Source: SZUA-430 sp964638635 (GTDB lineage: Bacteria; Pseudomonadota; Alphaproteobacteria; Micropepsales; Micropepsaceae). From it: DNA of 54,179 nucleotides. The stretch is from contig CAZXAQ010000020.1 in assembly GCA_964638635.1 (NCBI GenBank), positions 1 through 54,179 of the forward strand, read 5' to 3'. Positions 24,016 through 31,619 of the stretch are shown here, piece by piece; positions within the stretch are counted from its first letter, which is position 1, and the number at the start of each line of letters is the position of its first letter. The position numbers and the translations under genes are program-made. The notes beneath the pieces are model-generated. The model saw nothing but the letters and a program-made list of their open reading frames with translations. It ran no database searches and was not told the DNA's origin.

Positions 24016-24816
24016 CTATCGGAAACGGGCGGGGCGCTTGTCCAGGAAAGCTTCGACCGCCTCTTTGTGTTCGGGCAAGGCCCAGCACGCGCGCAAGTAG
24101 TCCGTCTCCCGCTTTTGCGCGAGTGTCATGTCTTGTTCACACGCATTCTTGGTTAGCAGGTCCTTCGTCATGCGCAGCATTGGATCGGGGTTGGCCGAAA
24201 TCGCCTTGCCGATCTCGAACGCCTTCGGCAGTAGCGCCTCGGGCGAGGTGACATGATTGGCAAGCCCCATCTCCGCCGCCTCACGTCCGTCAATCAGCCG
24301 CCCGCTCAGCATCAGGTCGCTGGCTTTGGCGAAACCAATGCGGCTGACCAAGAAATGCGACGATGCCAGCTCCGGCACGATCCCCATCTTCACGAACACA
24401 AGGCCGAGCTTCGCCGCCTCCGACACGATGATGATGTCGAACGGCAAGATCATCGTGACGCCGATCCCGACCGCAGGCCCATTCACCGCCGCGATCAGCG
24501 GCTTTGCCGACCGCACGACCGAAATCCAATCGAGGCCGGACGAAAGCCCGCCCATGCCGCTTGCGGTGTTCGCGCCGGGGTCGCGCCCGTCGAGCCGCGA
24601 CTTAAACGTGTGTTCGATGTCGGCGCCCGCGCAGAACCCGCGCCCCTCGCCGGTGACGACGATCGCGCCGATCCCGCGATCCTTGTTCGCCTGATCGATG
24701 GCATCCGCCATCTCCTGGCTCATCTGCGGCGTCCACGCGTTCAGCCGCTCCGGCCGATTCAGCGTGATCAGCGCAATCGGCGCCTGCGTCGTGTAGCGAA
24801 TTGTGCTGTAGGTCAT
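24016..24816 (-). CDS. enoyl-CoA hydratase/isomerase family protein
   Basis: Crotonase-fold protein of 266 residues: IALITLNRPERLNAWTPQM, GEGRGFCAGADIEHTF (first oxyanion element), KPLIAAVNGPAVGIGVTMIL (second oxyanion Gly), GLVFVKMGIVPELASSHFL (Glu near the usual catalytic position) and KRPARF at the end. It may hydrate or isomerise an acyl-CoA. There is no ribosome site: the ATG at 24816 lies six bases after a 12-bp hairpin, so translation may be leader-poor or controlled. It precedes the FabH-like gene. Confidence 0.9.
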   Translation of the reverse strand: MTYSTIRYTTQAPIALITLNRPERLNAWTPQMSQEMADAIDQANKDRGIGAIVVTGEGRGFCAGADIEHTFKSRLDGRDPGANTASGMGGLSSGLDWISVVRSAKPLIAAVNGPAVGIGVTMILPFDIIIVSEAAKLGLVFVKMGIVPELASSHFLVSRIGFAKASDLMLSGRLIDGREAAEMGLANHVTSPEALLPKAFEIGKAISANPDPMLRMTKDLLTKNACEQDMTLAQKRETDYLRACWALPEHKEAVEAFLDKRPARFR

Positions 24817-24817
24817 G

Positions 24818-24858
24818 TGAAAAGGCTCACTGTCGTTCTTAGGACAACAGTGAGCCTT
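24818..24858 (-). terminator. hairpin with T run between coq4 and the hydratase gene
   Basis: AAGGCTCACTGT (24858-24847 on the minus strand) pairs perfectly over 12 bp with ACAGTGAGCCTT (24833-24822), 13-base loop, followed by TTCAC. It can terminate coq4 transcription and also abuts the hydratase start codon. Confidence 0.65.
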
Positions 24859-24885
24859 GAGCAGTCAGATTGACAAGTGCGGCTG

Positions 24886-25674
24886 TTACGCCGCGGCAGG
24901 CACCATGCTGCCGTTGCCGTTACGCCATTCGGCCGGCACCGCGAAATATGTCGTGGGCTCTGCGATGGCGAGCCGCGCCCGCGCACTCTCCAACGGCTCC
25001 GACAGCAGCGCGACATAATCTTCGCCGGGCAGCCACTTGGCTTTGCGGCCGTTGCGATAAGCCTGCCAAACCGCCTTGAGCATCGGCTGGCTGGGCAATT
25101 CCTTCTTGAGCTTCAGCGCGCCGACGAGACCGATAAAGCCGAAGCCCAGCGACTTTGTCTGCGCGTACGAGAACGCAACCAAACAGGTCTCACCGATCGC
25201 ATCGCGCCCGTAACCCGTCAGCACGTGCCACAGATCGTGCACGTCGCGCAGCCGCCGGCCGTACCAAGCGAACGGATGCGAGCGCTCGACGTCCTGGTTC
25301 CCCGCGCGCATGCTCTCTTCGATGAGCCCCTGCGCCGAAATGTTCTCGCTCGTCGTGAACTGCAGATAAGCGCGCCCGACGCTGCCCGCGGGCAGAGTCT
25401 CCAGGAACGCACGATCCGACAAAATCTTGGCCAACTCCTCGCGCCGATAGGCGATCGCCCCGCCGGCTGGCGTCTCCAGCAACCGCGCATACCCGTTCGG
25501 GATCGACTTGCCGGACAGCGCCCGCATGATCTCGAACACCTGCACGGTGTCTTCTTTGTTCTTCAGCAGCTTGCCGATCGCCCGGATTGCCGTCAGCGGC
25601 CGGTACCCCAGCTTCTCGAATTGCACGCCGTCCGCGGCGGCGGTTTCTTTCTGATAGGTCGGGGCAGTCGCCAT
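24886..25674 (-). CDS. Coq4-family ubiquinone biosynthesis protein
   Basis: The 262-residue product carries the Coq4 zinc/metal motif HDxxH-x11-E exactly: His146, Asp147, His150 in VHDLWHVLTGYGRDAIGE, with Glu162. Flanking segments (FEIMRALSGKSIPNGYARLL, GSVGRAYLQFTTSENISAQG) also fit. Coq4 removes the C1 carboxylate and hydroxylates C1 of the quinone ring in ubiquinone synthesis; alphaproteobacterial homologues can stand in for UbiD-type steps. GGAGA lies before the ATG. A promoter with a 13-bp palindrome is seen upstream (25699-25727), and a hairpin terminator follows. Confidence 0.88.
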   Translation of the reverse strand: MATAPTYQKETAAADGVQFEKLGYRPLTAIRAIGKLLKNKEDTVQVFEIMRALSGKSIPNGYARLLETPAGGAIAYRREELAKILSDRAFLETLPAGSVGRAYLQFTTSENISAQGLIEESMRAGNQDVERSHPFAWYGRRLRDVHDLWHVLTGYGRDAIGETCLVAFSYAQTKSLGFGFIGLVGALKLKKELPSQPMLKAVWQAYRNGRKAKWLPGEDYVALLSEPLESARARLAIAEPTTYFAVPAEWRNGNGSMVPAAA

Positions 25675-25698
25675 GAGGGTCTCCGTCAGCTTGACTTA

Positions 25699-25727
25699 GG
25701 TTTAGCCGTAAACTGACAAATTGTCAT
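25699..25727 (-). promoter_or_regulatory. coq4 promoter with operator-like palindrome
   Basis: On the minus strand ATGACA (-35, 25727-25722), 17-base spacer, TAAACC (-10, 25704-25699). A perfect palindrome TGACAA-A-TTGTCA (plus strand 25714-25726) covers the -35 and the spacer, a common place for a TetR-type or similar repressor. No regulator gene is adjacent. Confidence 0.5.
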
Positions 25728-25740
25728 TCTTCATCTGATT

Positions 25741-26643
25741 TCAAGTCTGCGGCAGCACGTCACCCGCCGCTTTGGCTGTTGCAAACACGTCATCTACCCG
25801 TGGCAGCCGCGCCTCATTGCCCAAAAACTGGACACCGTAAGCCGAGGCCGCCCGCGCAAACCGGAAGCAAAAATCCCAGCTCTGCTGCGGCCGGCTGAGC
25901 CGCGCGTACACATAAGCCCCGTGAAACAGATCGCCCGCGCCGTTCGTGTCGATCACCCGGTCTTCGGGCACCTGGATCGCCGCAAGCCGCCGCTGAGCCC
26001 CCGCACCCTCATACCAAAGCAACCCGCGCTCGCCCCGCGTAACGCCGCCGACCTTTACGCCCTTCTCGCGCAAGAGATCGAGCGTGGCTTCGGCCGACCG
26101 CCCCAACTGCTCGCAAAACCGTTCGCTCACGATCGCAACATCGACGAACGACAGCAGCTCCATCGTGTTCGACCGCACCCCGCCGCCGTCGAGCGACACG
26201 AGCATACTACGCTCGCGCGCCATCTTCGCATAAGCGATCGCCGCATCGCCCTGATGCCCGTCGAGATGCAGCATTTTGCATCCGTCCAAATTCAGCGCCG
26301 GAAACGGATGCAGATAATTGTCGTCGCGGCAGCGCACGATCGCGCGCTTCCCGTCGTTCGGCATGATGAAGGAGAGCGACGACCGCGCGACCTTCCGCCC
26401 GTGCACCGAAATCCGATACGCGCGCGCCATGTCCAGGAACATGCGCCCCAGCCAATCGTCCGCAACCGTCGTCAGGAGATCGGGCACGACACCCAGCTTC
26501 GCGCACGCGAACGCCGCCGTGACCGCGTTACCGCCGAACGCGACCGCGTAATCCTTCGCGACCTCCTTCTCGTCCCCCGTGGGCAGATGGTCGGTCAGGA
26601 ACGTGATGTCGACGTAAGTGTGCCCGATAAACAGCGCTTGCAC
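25741..26643 (-). CDS. PfkB-family carbohydrate/nucleoside kinase
   Basis: ATP-dependent ribokinase-fold kinase of 300 residues. N-terminal substrate segment ALFIGHTYVDITFLTDHLPT and the AVAFGGNAVTAAFACAKLGV glycine motif are present, and the C-terminal motif VIDTNGAGDLFHGAYVYARL holds the catalytic Asp and anion hole. The sugar or nucleoside substrate cannot be fixed. GTG at 26643 with GGGAG upstream is a better start than the upstream TTG/ATG-like codons. Divergent from the thioesterase gene. Confidence 0.9.
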   Translation of the reverse strand: MQALFIGHTYVDITFLTDHLPTGDEKEVAKDYAVAFGGNAVTAAFACAKLGVVPDLLTTVADDWLGRMFLDMARAYRISVHGRKVARSSLSFIMPNDGKRAIVRCRDDNYLHPFPALNLDGCKMLHLDGHQGDAAIAYAKMARERSMLVSLDGGGVRSNTMELLSFVDVAIVSERFCEQLGRSAEATLDLLREKGVKVGGVTRGERGLLWYEGAGAQRRLAAIQVPEDRVIDTNGAGDLFHGAYVYARLSRPQQSWDFCFRFARAASAYGVQFLGNEARLPRVDDVFATAKAAGDVLPQT

Positions 26644-26702
26644 GTTGGACTCCCGCGGCAACCCGCAAACCCCTAGCATGCCCGAAACGCCCTTGAGGAC
26701 CG

Positions 26703-27206
26703 ATGAAGAACGAACGCACCTACCGCTGGGCCGATCCCGCCGAAATCGCGGCTGCCGCCCAAGGCCGCACCGGCCTGGAACTCCTGCGCCTGATGGCCGA
26801 AGGCAAAGTCCCGCCGCCGCCTGTGGGCAGCCTGATCGGCGTGACCGAGGACCTCGTCGCCGAGAAAGGCAAAGTCTCCTGCGGCTTCGATCCGGCGGAG
26901 TTCCACTACAACGCGCTGGGCACCGTCCACGGCGGCGTCATCGCGACGGTCATCGACATCGTCATGGGCTCGGCCGTCCACTCGACGCTGAAGGCGGGGC
27001 AGGGTTTCACGAGCCTGACGCTCGAACTCAAATACCACCGCGCCATCACGGCGAAGTCCGGCCGCCTCACCGCGACCGCCGAGGTCGTGACCCGCGGCCG
27101 CGATATCGTTACCGCCGAGGCTAAACTCGTCGACAAGAACGACCGCTTGTTTGCGGCAGCGACATCGACACTGATGATTTTGCGCGGTCCAGCCCCGGCA
27201 GTGTGA
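26703..27206 (+). CDS. hotdog-fold thioesterase (PaaI-like)
   Basis: The 167-residue product has the PaaI-type signature FHYNALGTVHGGVIATVIDI (His76-Gly-Gly, upstream Asn70) and SLTLELKYHRAITAKSGRL. These enzymes hydrolyse aryl- or acyl-CoA thioesters in the cytosol. GAGG lies just before the ATG. It is divergent from the PfkB kinase and followed by the proline-rich protein gene 92 bases later. Confidence 0.88.
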   Translation: MKNERTYRWADPAEIAAAAQGRTGLELLRLMAEGKVPPPPVGSLIGVTEDLVAEKGKVSCGFDPAEFHYNALGTVHGGVIATVIDIVMGSAVHSTLKAGQGFTSLTLELKYHRAITAKSGRLTATAEVVTRGRDIVTAEAKLVDKNDRLFAAATSTLMILRGPAPAV

Positions 27207-27298
27207 TCGTTTCGCGCTTGACGTGTGCCGGGCGAATGCGCGTGAATAGCCCCCGTGGGAGGGGAATGGGGATCCCCTCGCGCAACTTGGGGAAGACA

Positions 27299-28279
27299 AT
27301 GCGGGGGCATTGGTGGGGGCTCGTCGTCCTTTTGGCGGCGACGTCCTTGGCCGTTTCGGCAAAACCGACATCGAAGGCGAGTTCGACTTCGGACTCCGTC
27401 ACGATTCCGCTCATCTTGCGTCAGCAGCAACCGCCGAAGAAACCTGAGCCGCCGAAGCCCGCGCCCGCCAAGCCGGAACCGAAATCGCCGCAGGACATTC
27501 TCGATCAGGCAACGCCCGTCGCGATGAAGACGACGGACACATCGCCGGAAGTGCCGTCGCTCGAACCCCCGCCTGCGCCGACGCTTGAGCCCGCGTTCCC
27601 GACGACGCCGGAACTCTTCGTCCCCGAACTGACCGCGCCGTTGCCGCCGCCGAGGCCGCAAGTCGCCGAGCCCAAGCCGCCGCCGAAGAAAGTGATCCCG
27701 GCAGCAACACCGCAACTCGCACCCATCGTCGCCGAACCAAAAAAGTTGACCTCGGCGCCCATGTCGCCGTCTGAGCCCAAGGCGCAACCCGCACGCGCCG
27801 CCGGGCCGAGAGACCCGACGCCCATGCCCAGGGAAAAGCCCCGCTCCGCGACGATGAAGCCGATCGACGACGTGAAGCCCAGCAGCTTGCGCAAAGCACG
27901 CGAAGCGGCGCCGCCGGCGCTCGCGCCGCAAGAAGAGCCGGCAATGCCGCGCGCCGTCGAAATGCAACCCGCCCAAGATGTTGCGTCGGGCACGTTGCGC
28001 GCCGCGCCCGACGGCACGCCGCCGTCATTCCGTTGCATCGTGCGTGACGTGATGGCGTTTAGCGACCGCACGCACGTGCGCTGCCGCAACAAAGTCCAAG
28101 GGGTCAGCTACTTCGCCGTCGACACGAACCAACCGGTCGCCGAAACGGTGCTGATGAAAGCGCTCGCGGCCATGAAGTCCGGCAAACCCATCACCATCGC
28201 ATTCGCCCCCGACGTCGACTTGAATCCGCCGAACTGCGACGGCAAAGACTGCCGCCGCCTGATCGACATCGAGAACTGA
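27299..28279 (+). CDS. membrane-tethered proline-rich protein with C-terminal Cys-containing domain
   Basis: Three parts are visible in 326 residues: a signal or anchor helix (WWGLVVLLAATSLAVSA); about 220 residues of Pro/Ala/Glu/Lys-rich linker (for example PPKKPEPPKPAPAKPEPKSP), which is likely extended in the periplasm; and a compact C-terminal domain of about 85 residues with four cysteines (FRCIVRD, HVRCRNKVQGVSYFAVDTN, NCDGKDCRRLID). From memory the last domain resembles the OB-fold family annotated as subtilase-cytotoxin-B-like, common in secreted alphaproteobacterial proteins; this is unverified. The ATG at 27299 has GGGGAAG upstream. Alternative: a TonB-like spacer protein. Confidence 0.75.
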   Translation: MRGHWWGLVVLLAATSLAVSAKPTSKASSTSDSVTIPLILRQQQPPKKPEPPKPAPAKPEPKSPQDILDQATPVAMKTTDTSPEVPSLEPPPAPTLEPAFPTTPELFVPELTAPLPPPRPQVAEPKPPPKKVIPAATPQLAPIVAEPKKLTSAPMSPSEPKAQPARAAGPRDPTPMPREKPRSATMKPIDDVKPSSLRKAREAAPPALAPQEEPAMPRAVEMQPAQDVASGTLRAAPDGTPPSFRCIVRDVMAFSDRTHVRCRNKVQGVSYFAVDTNQPVAETVLMKALAAMKSGKPITIAFAPDVDLNPPNCDGKDCRRLIDIEN

Positions 28280-28319
28280 CGGCGCTTCGCTGCGCTCCGT
28301 TTGGCTGGGATGACAAGGG

Positions 28320-29657
28320 CTACCCCGGCAATGTCACGCGATAAACCAGCACCAAATTGTCGTGCTCGAACCCGCCGTCATAGGCGCCGTCGGGCATGAA
28401 GCCGCGGCGCGTGCGGAAGTCGTTGTCGTTGCCGATGAAGAGCAGCCGTTCGCGCGGCCGCTTCGCGTCGAGCGGCGGCGACAGCACGAGCGACTCCCAC
28501 TTGGCCGAAAGCTGCCGGTAGCGCCACGAGCGCGCCCGCGTCGTCAACCCCACGCGGTTCAATTCCGGCTCATCCGCGATGTCGAGGAACGGGCGAAGCC
28601 GCACCGGGCTGAGCCCCTTGTCCAATCCGTTGCCGTCGATGATCGACCGCGCCTTGCGCTCGTACTTCGTGCCCGCGATGTTGGTCGCCCCGTCGAGCGA
28701 ACCCACCATCACCTGCTTGAACGCGATCGCGCGCTTTTTGTGACGCGCCTTGGCGCCGAACCCGAAACTCTCGCGCGCCAGCACCAAGAACTTGCCGCCG
28801 CCGAGCGCCACGAGTTCGTTCACCTCCGCGCATTCCGTCTCGCCGAACAGCGGCAACTCGACGACGTAGTGCGCCTTCGGGTGTCGCGGCATGTGCCGCC
28901 CCGAAACGTCATAGGTAAGCAAGCGCGTGTAGCGCCGCGACGCGGGCTTGCCCTTCCGGTCCTGCATCAAAGGCGCTTGCAGCAGCGCGAACAGCGTCTT
29001 GCCGTCGGGCGACAGCGAAAGCCCTTCGAACCCATCGTTTGCCCCACGCCCGCGATCCAACTTCTCCTCGCGCGACGAGAAGCAAACCGTGCCCTTGCGC
29101 GCCGGCACGAACGCGTCGGGCGGCGTGATCACGCCCGTCATCCGCCCGTCCGCCGCGCAGGCGTAGATGTTGGCCGCGAACTCGTCGCTGATGAAGAACC
29201 GCTTGTCGGCACCAAGTGCGAGACCCTCGCCGTCGACGGACAGCCGCCCCGCGCCGGCGCCCTTGTCGGGGCTCGGCAACGCCACGCCGAATTGTTTGGT
29301 GGTCCCGGGGCCCGGGTCGAGCCCGGTCGTAAGCCCGCCTTTCTCGTCGCGCACATAGCGCGTCGCGCGCGGGGTCAACGTCAGCGTCGCGCCCTTAAGC
29401 TCGAACGCAATGCGATGCACGCGGGTCGCATAGTCGCTGAACTTACCGTCTTCCGGCACGTTGAAGCCGCGATCGCCGAGCGTGACCAACGCGCCCGAAA
29501 CCCCACGCCCGCTCGCGCGCCACGAGCCGGGCTCGAGCGCCATCGCCGAAAACGACCCCAGCGTGTCGCCCATCGCATCGCGCGTCGAAGCCGGCAAACG
29601 GCCGAGCGCGATCAGCCGATAGGGTTTTGGCTCAACGCGGCCAGAAGCGGCTTTCAT
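28320..29657 (-). CDS. esterase-like phytase-domain protein
   Basis: The 445-residue product resembles the phytase-like (PF13449-type) beta-propeller domain: LSVDGEGLALGADKRFFISDE, NDGFEGLSLSPDGKTLFALL and FIGNDNDFRTRRGF. Members are usually secreted, but no signal peptide is visible here (start MKAASGRVEPKPYRLIALGR), so either export is atypical or the true start differs. AAAGG lies nine bases before the ATG. The 215 bases upstream (29658-29872) hold dyads described separately. Biochemical activity is unproven for most relatives. Confidence 0.8.
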   Translation of the reverse strand: MKAASGRVEPKPYRLIALGRLPASTRDAMGDTLGSFSAMALEPGSWRASGRGVSGALVTLGDRGFNVPEDGKFSDYATRVHRIAFELKGATLTLTPRATRYVRDEKGGLTTGLDPGPGTTKQFGVALPSPDKGAGAGRLSVDGEGLALGADKRFFISDEFAANIYACAADGRMTGVITPPDAFVPARKGTVCFSSREEKLDRGRGANDGFEGLSLSPDGKTLFALLQAPLMQDRKGKPASRRYTRLLTYDVSGRHMPRHPKAHYVVELPLFGETECAEVNELVALGGGKFLVLARESFGFGAKARHKKRAIAFKQVMVGSLDGATNIAGTKYERKARSIIDGNGLDKGLSPVRLRPFLDIADEPELNRVGLTTRARSWRYRQLSAKWESLVLSPPLDAKRPRERLLFIGNDNDFRTRRGFMPDGAYDGGFEHDNLVLVYRVTLPG

Positions 29658-29688
29658 TCAGAGCGCCTTTCTTGACTCCAGAGCGCAA

Positions 29689-29770
29689 AAGTTCTACATA
29701 TGTTCTCATATGCGCGAACTTGGGTGCCGGCACCGCTACATCGCGAACGCTTACCCCGTTACAAGTAACG
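29689..29770. promoter_or_regulatory. two dyad-symmetry elements upstream of the phytase-like gene
   Basis: AAGTTC-(2)-CATATG-TTCT-CATATG-(3)-GAACTT spans 29689-29721, and CGTTAC-AA-GTAACG spans 29757-29770. Further GTAAC copies follow at 29787, 29818 and 29826. The first dyad lies 32 bases from the phytase-like start and may be an operator. Confidence 0.4.
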
Positions 29771-29872
29771 TCTATGTAGCACCCGTGTAACACCGTTTTT
29801 CGCGCAAGTCCGCCAATGTAACGCCGTAACGCCCGAATTGATGCTGTATTTTGTGCAGAATGCCCCTAAGCC

Positions 29873-30064
29873 TCAGAAATCGCTGACGATTCCCTTGCGC
29901 TCCCAGTCGCCGTACCGCGTTGGCTCCGGTCCCTTCGGACCGCCGAGTTCTTTGGGCTTCGGCTTCGCGTTTTTCGCCTCCTGGGCGCGCCGCTCCTCGG
30001 CCTCTGCAAGCGCGCGTTGCGCGGCGGCGGCGATCCGTTCGGCGATCTCTTGTTCGGTCGGCAT
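29873..30064 (-). CDS. succinate dehydrogenase assembly factor 4 family (DUF1674)
   Basis: The 63-residue product ends with the DUF1674/SdhAF4 signature GGPKGPEPTRYGDWERKGIV followed by SDF. Its N-terminal half is a charged alanine-rich helix (EQEIAERIAAAAQRALAEAE). SdhAF4 protects or matures the flavinated SdhA subunit in eukaryotes and bacteria. The frame is open for 25 codons upstream, but ATG 30064 gives the compact family length. No sdh genes are adjacent. Confidence 0.85.
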   Translation of the reverse strand: MPTEQEIAERIAAAAQRALAEAEERRAQEAKNAKPKPKELGGPKGPEPTRYGDWERKGIVSDF

Positions 30065-30185
30065 GGCTGAGAAAATAGGAGCAACGTCGCTGCACCGCAA
30101 TGCGCGTAACACGGTGAACCGCGCTTTGTCGCGCGCCAAACCGCGGCGCCTCGCCTATGCTGGCGGCAAGTTTGTGGGGGGCTAA

Positions 30186-31550
30186 ATGTTCAATCGTACC
30201 GTTCTTCTGTCGTTGCTGTGCTTGGCTTTGCTGCCGCTTGCCGCGCACGCCACCGACTTCGATCCGAATACCGCAACCGACGCCTATTTGGCGACGATCA
30301 CCGGCGAAGCCAAAGCAAAATCCGACGCCTATTTCGAAGGCGGCTACTGGCTAATCCTCTACGACGCCCTCTACGCGATCAGCGTGTCGTTGCTGCTCCT
30401 GTTCACGCGCATCGCGTCCGGCCTGCGCAGTTTCGCAGAGCGGATCCTGCCCTGGCGCTGGCTCCAAACGTTCGCCTTCATCGTGTTGTTCACGGCCTTG
30501 ACGAGCGCGTTGACCTTCCCGCTCACGATGTACGAAGGCTTCACACGCGAACACGAATTCGGCCTTTCGAACCAAACCTACCAGCAATGGTTCAACGAGT
30601 ATCTGATCGGCCTCGCCGTCGGTTTGGTTCTAGGCGGCCTCTTCCTGACGGGTCTCTATGCCATCATCCGCCGCGCGCCGAGCACGTGGTGGATCTGGGG
30701 CGCAGGCGCGACGTCGGTGTTCTTTGCGTTCGCAGCGTTGATCGCACCGGTCTTCATCTCGCCGCTTTTCAACGACTACAAACCCATGCGCGACGGCGAA
30801 TTGAAACAGCAAATCCTGTCGCTCGCCCGCGCGAACGGCATACCGGTTACCGATGTCTTCGAAGTCGACGCCTCGAAACAGTCGAAGCGTATCAGCGCGA
30901 ACGTGCAAGGCTTCCTAAGCACGACGCGCATCTCGCTGAACGACAATCTGTTGAATCGCTCGACCCCCGCAGAGGTGCGGGCCGTCATGGCGCATGAGAT
31001 GGGCCACTACGTGCTCGGTCACGTGAACGAGATGATCGCCTACGCTTCGATCCTCTCACTGATCGCCTTCGCGTTCGCGCATTTCGGTTTCCACGCGCTG
31101 AACGGAATCTTCGGCGGTATGTGGGGCGTTCGCGACATCACCGACCCGGCGGGCATCGCGGTTATCTCGATGCTGTTGACGGTCATCGGCCTGGTCGGAA
31201 CCCCGATCACGAACACGATAGTCCGCTCGAACGAAGCCGAGGCCGACATCTTCGGCCTGAACGCCGCCCGCGAACCCGATGGCTTTGCCACCACCGCGCT
31301 GAAGCTCTCCGAGTACCGCAAGCTCGACCCGACGCCCTGGGAGGAGTTCGTCTTCTTCGACCACCCGTCGGGCCGCTCGCGCATCTCGATGGCAATGCAC
31401 TGGAAGGCGGAGCACTTGAACGAACTTCCCCCCGCACCACCCGTCGCACCGGCGGCGCCTGTAATTTCGGACGCCCCGCCCGTGGCGCCCGCGCCGGAAG
31501 CTGCAACTCAGCCGGCACCGGAACCAGTTGCTCCACCGGCGCCGAAGTAG
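30186..31550 (+). CDS. M48-family metallopeptidase, Ste24/CAAX-protease-like
   Basis: Integral membrane zinc protease of 454 residues. It has a signal-like first helix (LLSLLCLALLPLAAHA), several membrane helices, the zinc motif HEMGH (His270, Glu271, His274) with a downstream Glu in SNEAEADIFGLNAAREPDGF, and the Ste24-like segments GLSNQTYQQWFNEYLIGL and ANVQGFLSTTRISLNDNLL. The C-terminus is a Pro/Ala-rich tail of about 40 residues (PPAPPVAPAAPVISDAPPVA). It probably degrades or processes membrane proteins. A G-rich ribosome site precedes the ATG. The amidohydrolase follows after a hairpin. Confidence 0.92.
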   Translation: MFNRTVLLSLLCLALLPLAAHATDFDPNTATDAYLATITGEAKAKSDAYFEGGYWLILYDALYAISVSLLLLFTRIASGLRSFAERILPWRWLQTFAFIVLFTALTSALTFPLTMYEGFTREHEFGLSNQTYQQWFNEYLIGLAVGLVLGGLFLTGLYAIIRRAPSTWWIWGAGATSVFFAFAALIAPVFISPLFNDYKPMRDGELKQQILSLARANGIPVTDVFEVDASKQSKRISANVQGFLSTTRISLNDNLLNRSTPAEVRAVMAHEMGHYVLGHVNEMIAYASILSLIAFAFAHFGFHALNGIFGGMWGVRDITDPAGIAVISMLLTVIGLVGTPITNTIVRSNEAEADIFGLNAAREPDGFATTALKLSEYRKLDPTPWEEFVFFDHPSGRSRISMAMHWKAEHLNELPPAPPVAPAAPVISDAPPVAPAPEAATQPAPEPVAPPAPK

Positions 31551-31570
31551 CCTGACTTGATGCGAGGCCA

Positions 31571-31596
31571 TGAGCGCGCTTATTGCTGCGCGCTCA
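31571..31596 (+). promoter_or_regulatory. hairpin between the M48 protease and amidohydrolase genes
   Basis: TGAGCGCGC / GCGCGCTCA, 9 bp, loop of 8. No T run follows, so it is a stability or partial-termination element rather than a classic terminator. Confidence 0.45.
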
Positions 31597-31619
31597 CTTG
31601 TGACAAAGGGACCTTGTCG

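Noticed and set aside
28280..28319. CGCTTCGCTGCGCTCCG stretch between convergent genes
   Set aside because: Looks like a fragment of a palindromic repeat but too short to pair convincingly.
28362..29675. 437-codon open frame antisense to the phytase-like gene
   Set aside because: Arg/His-rich shadow translation without motif; the opposite strand has clear propeller motifs.
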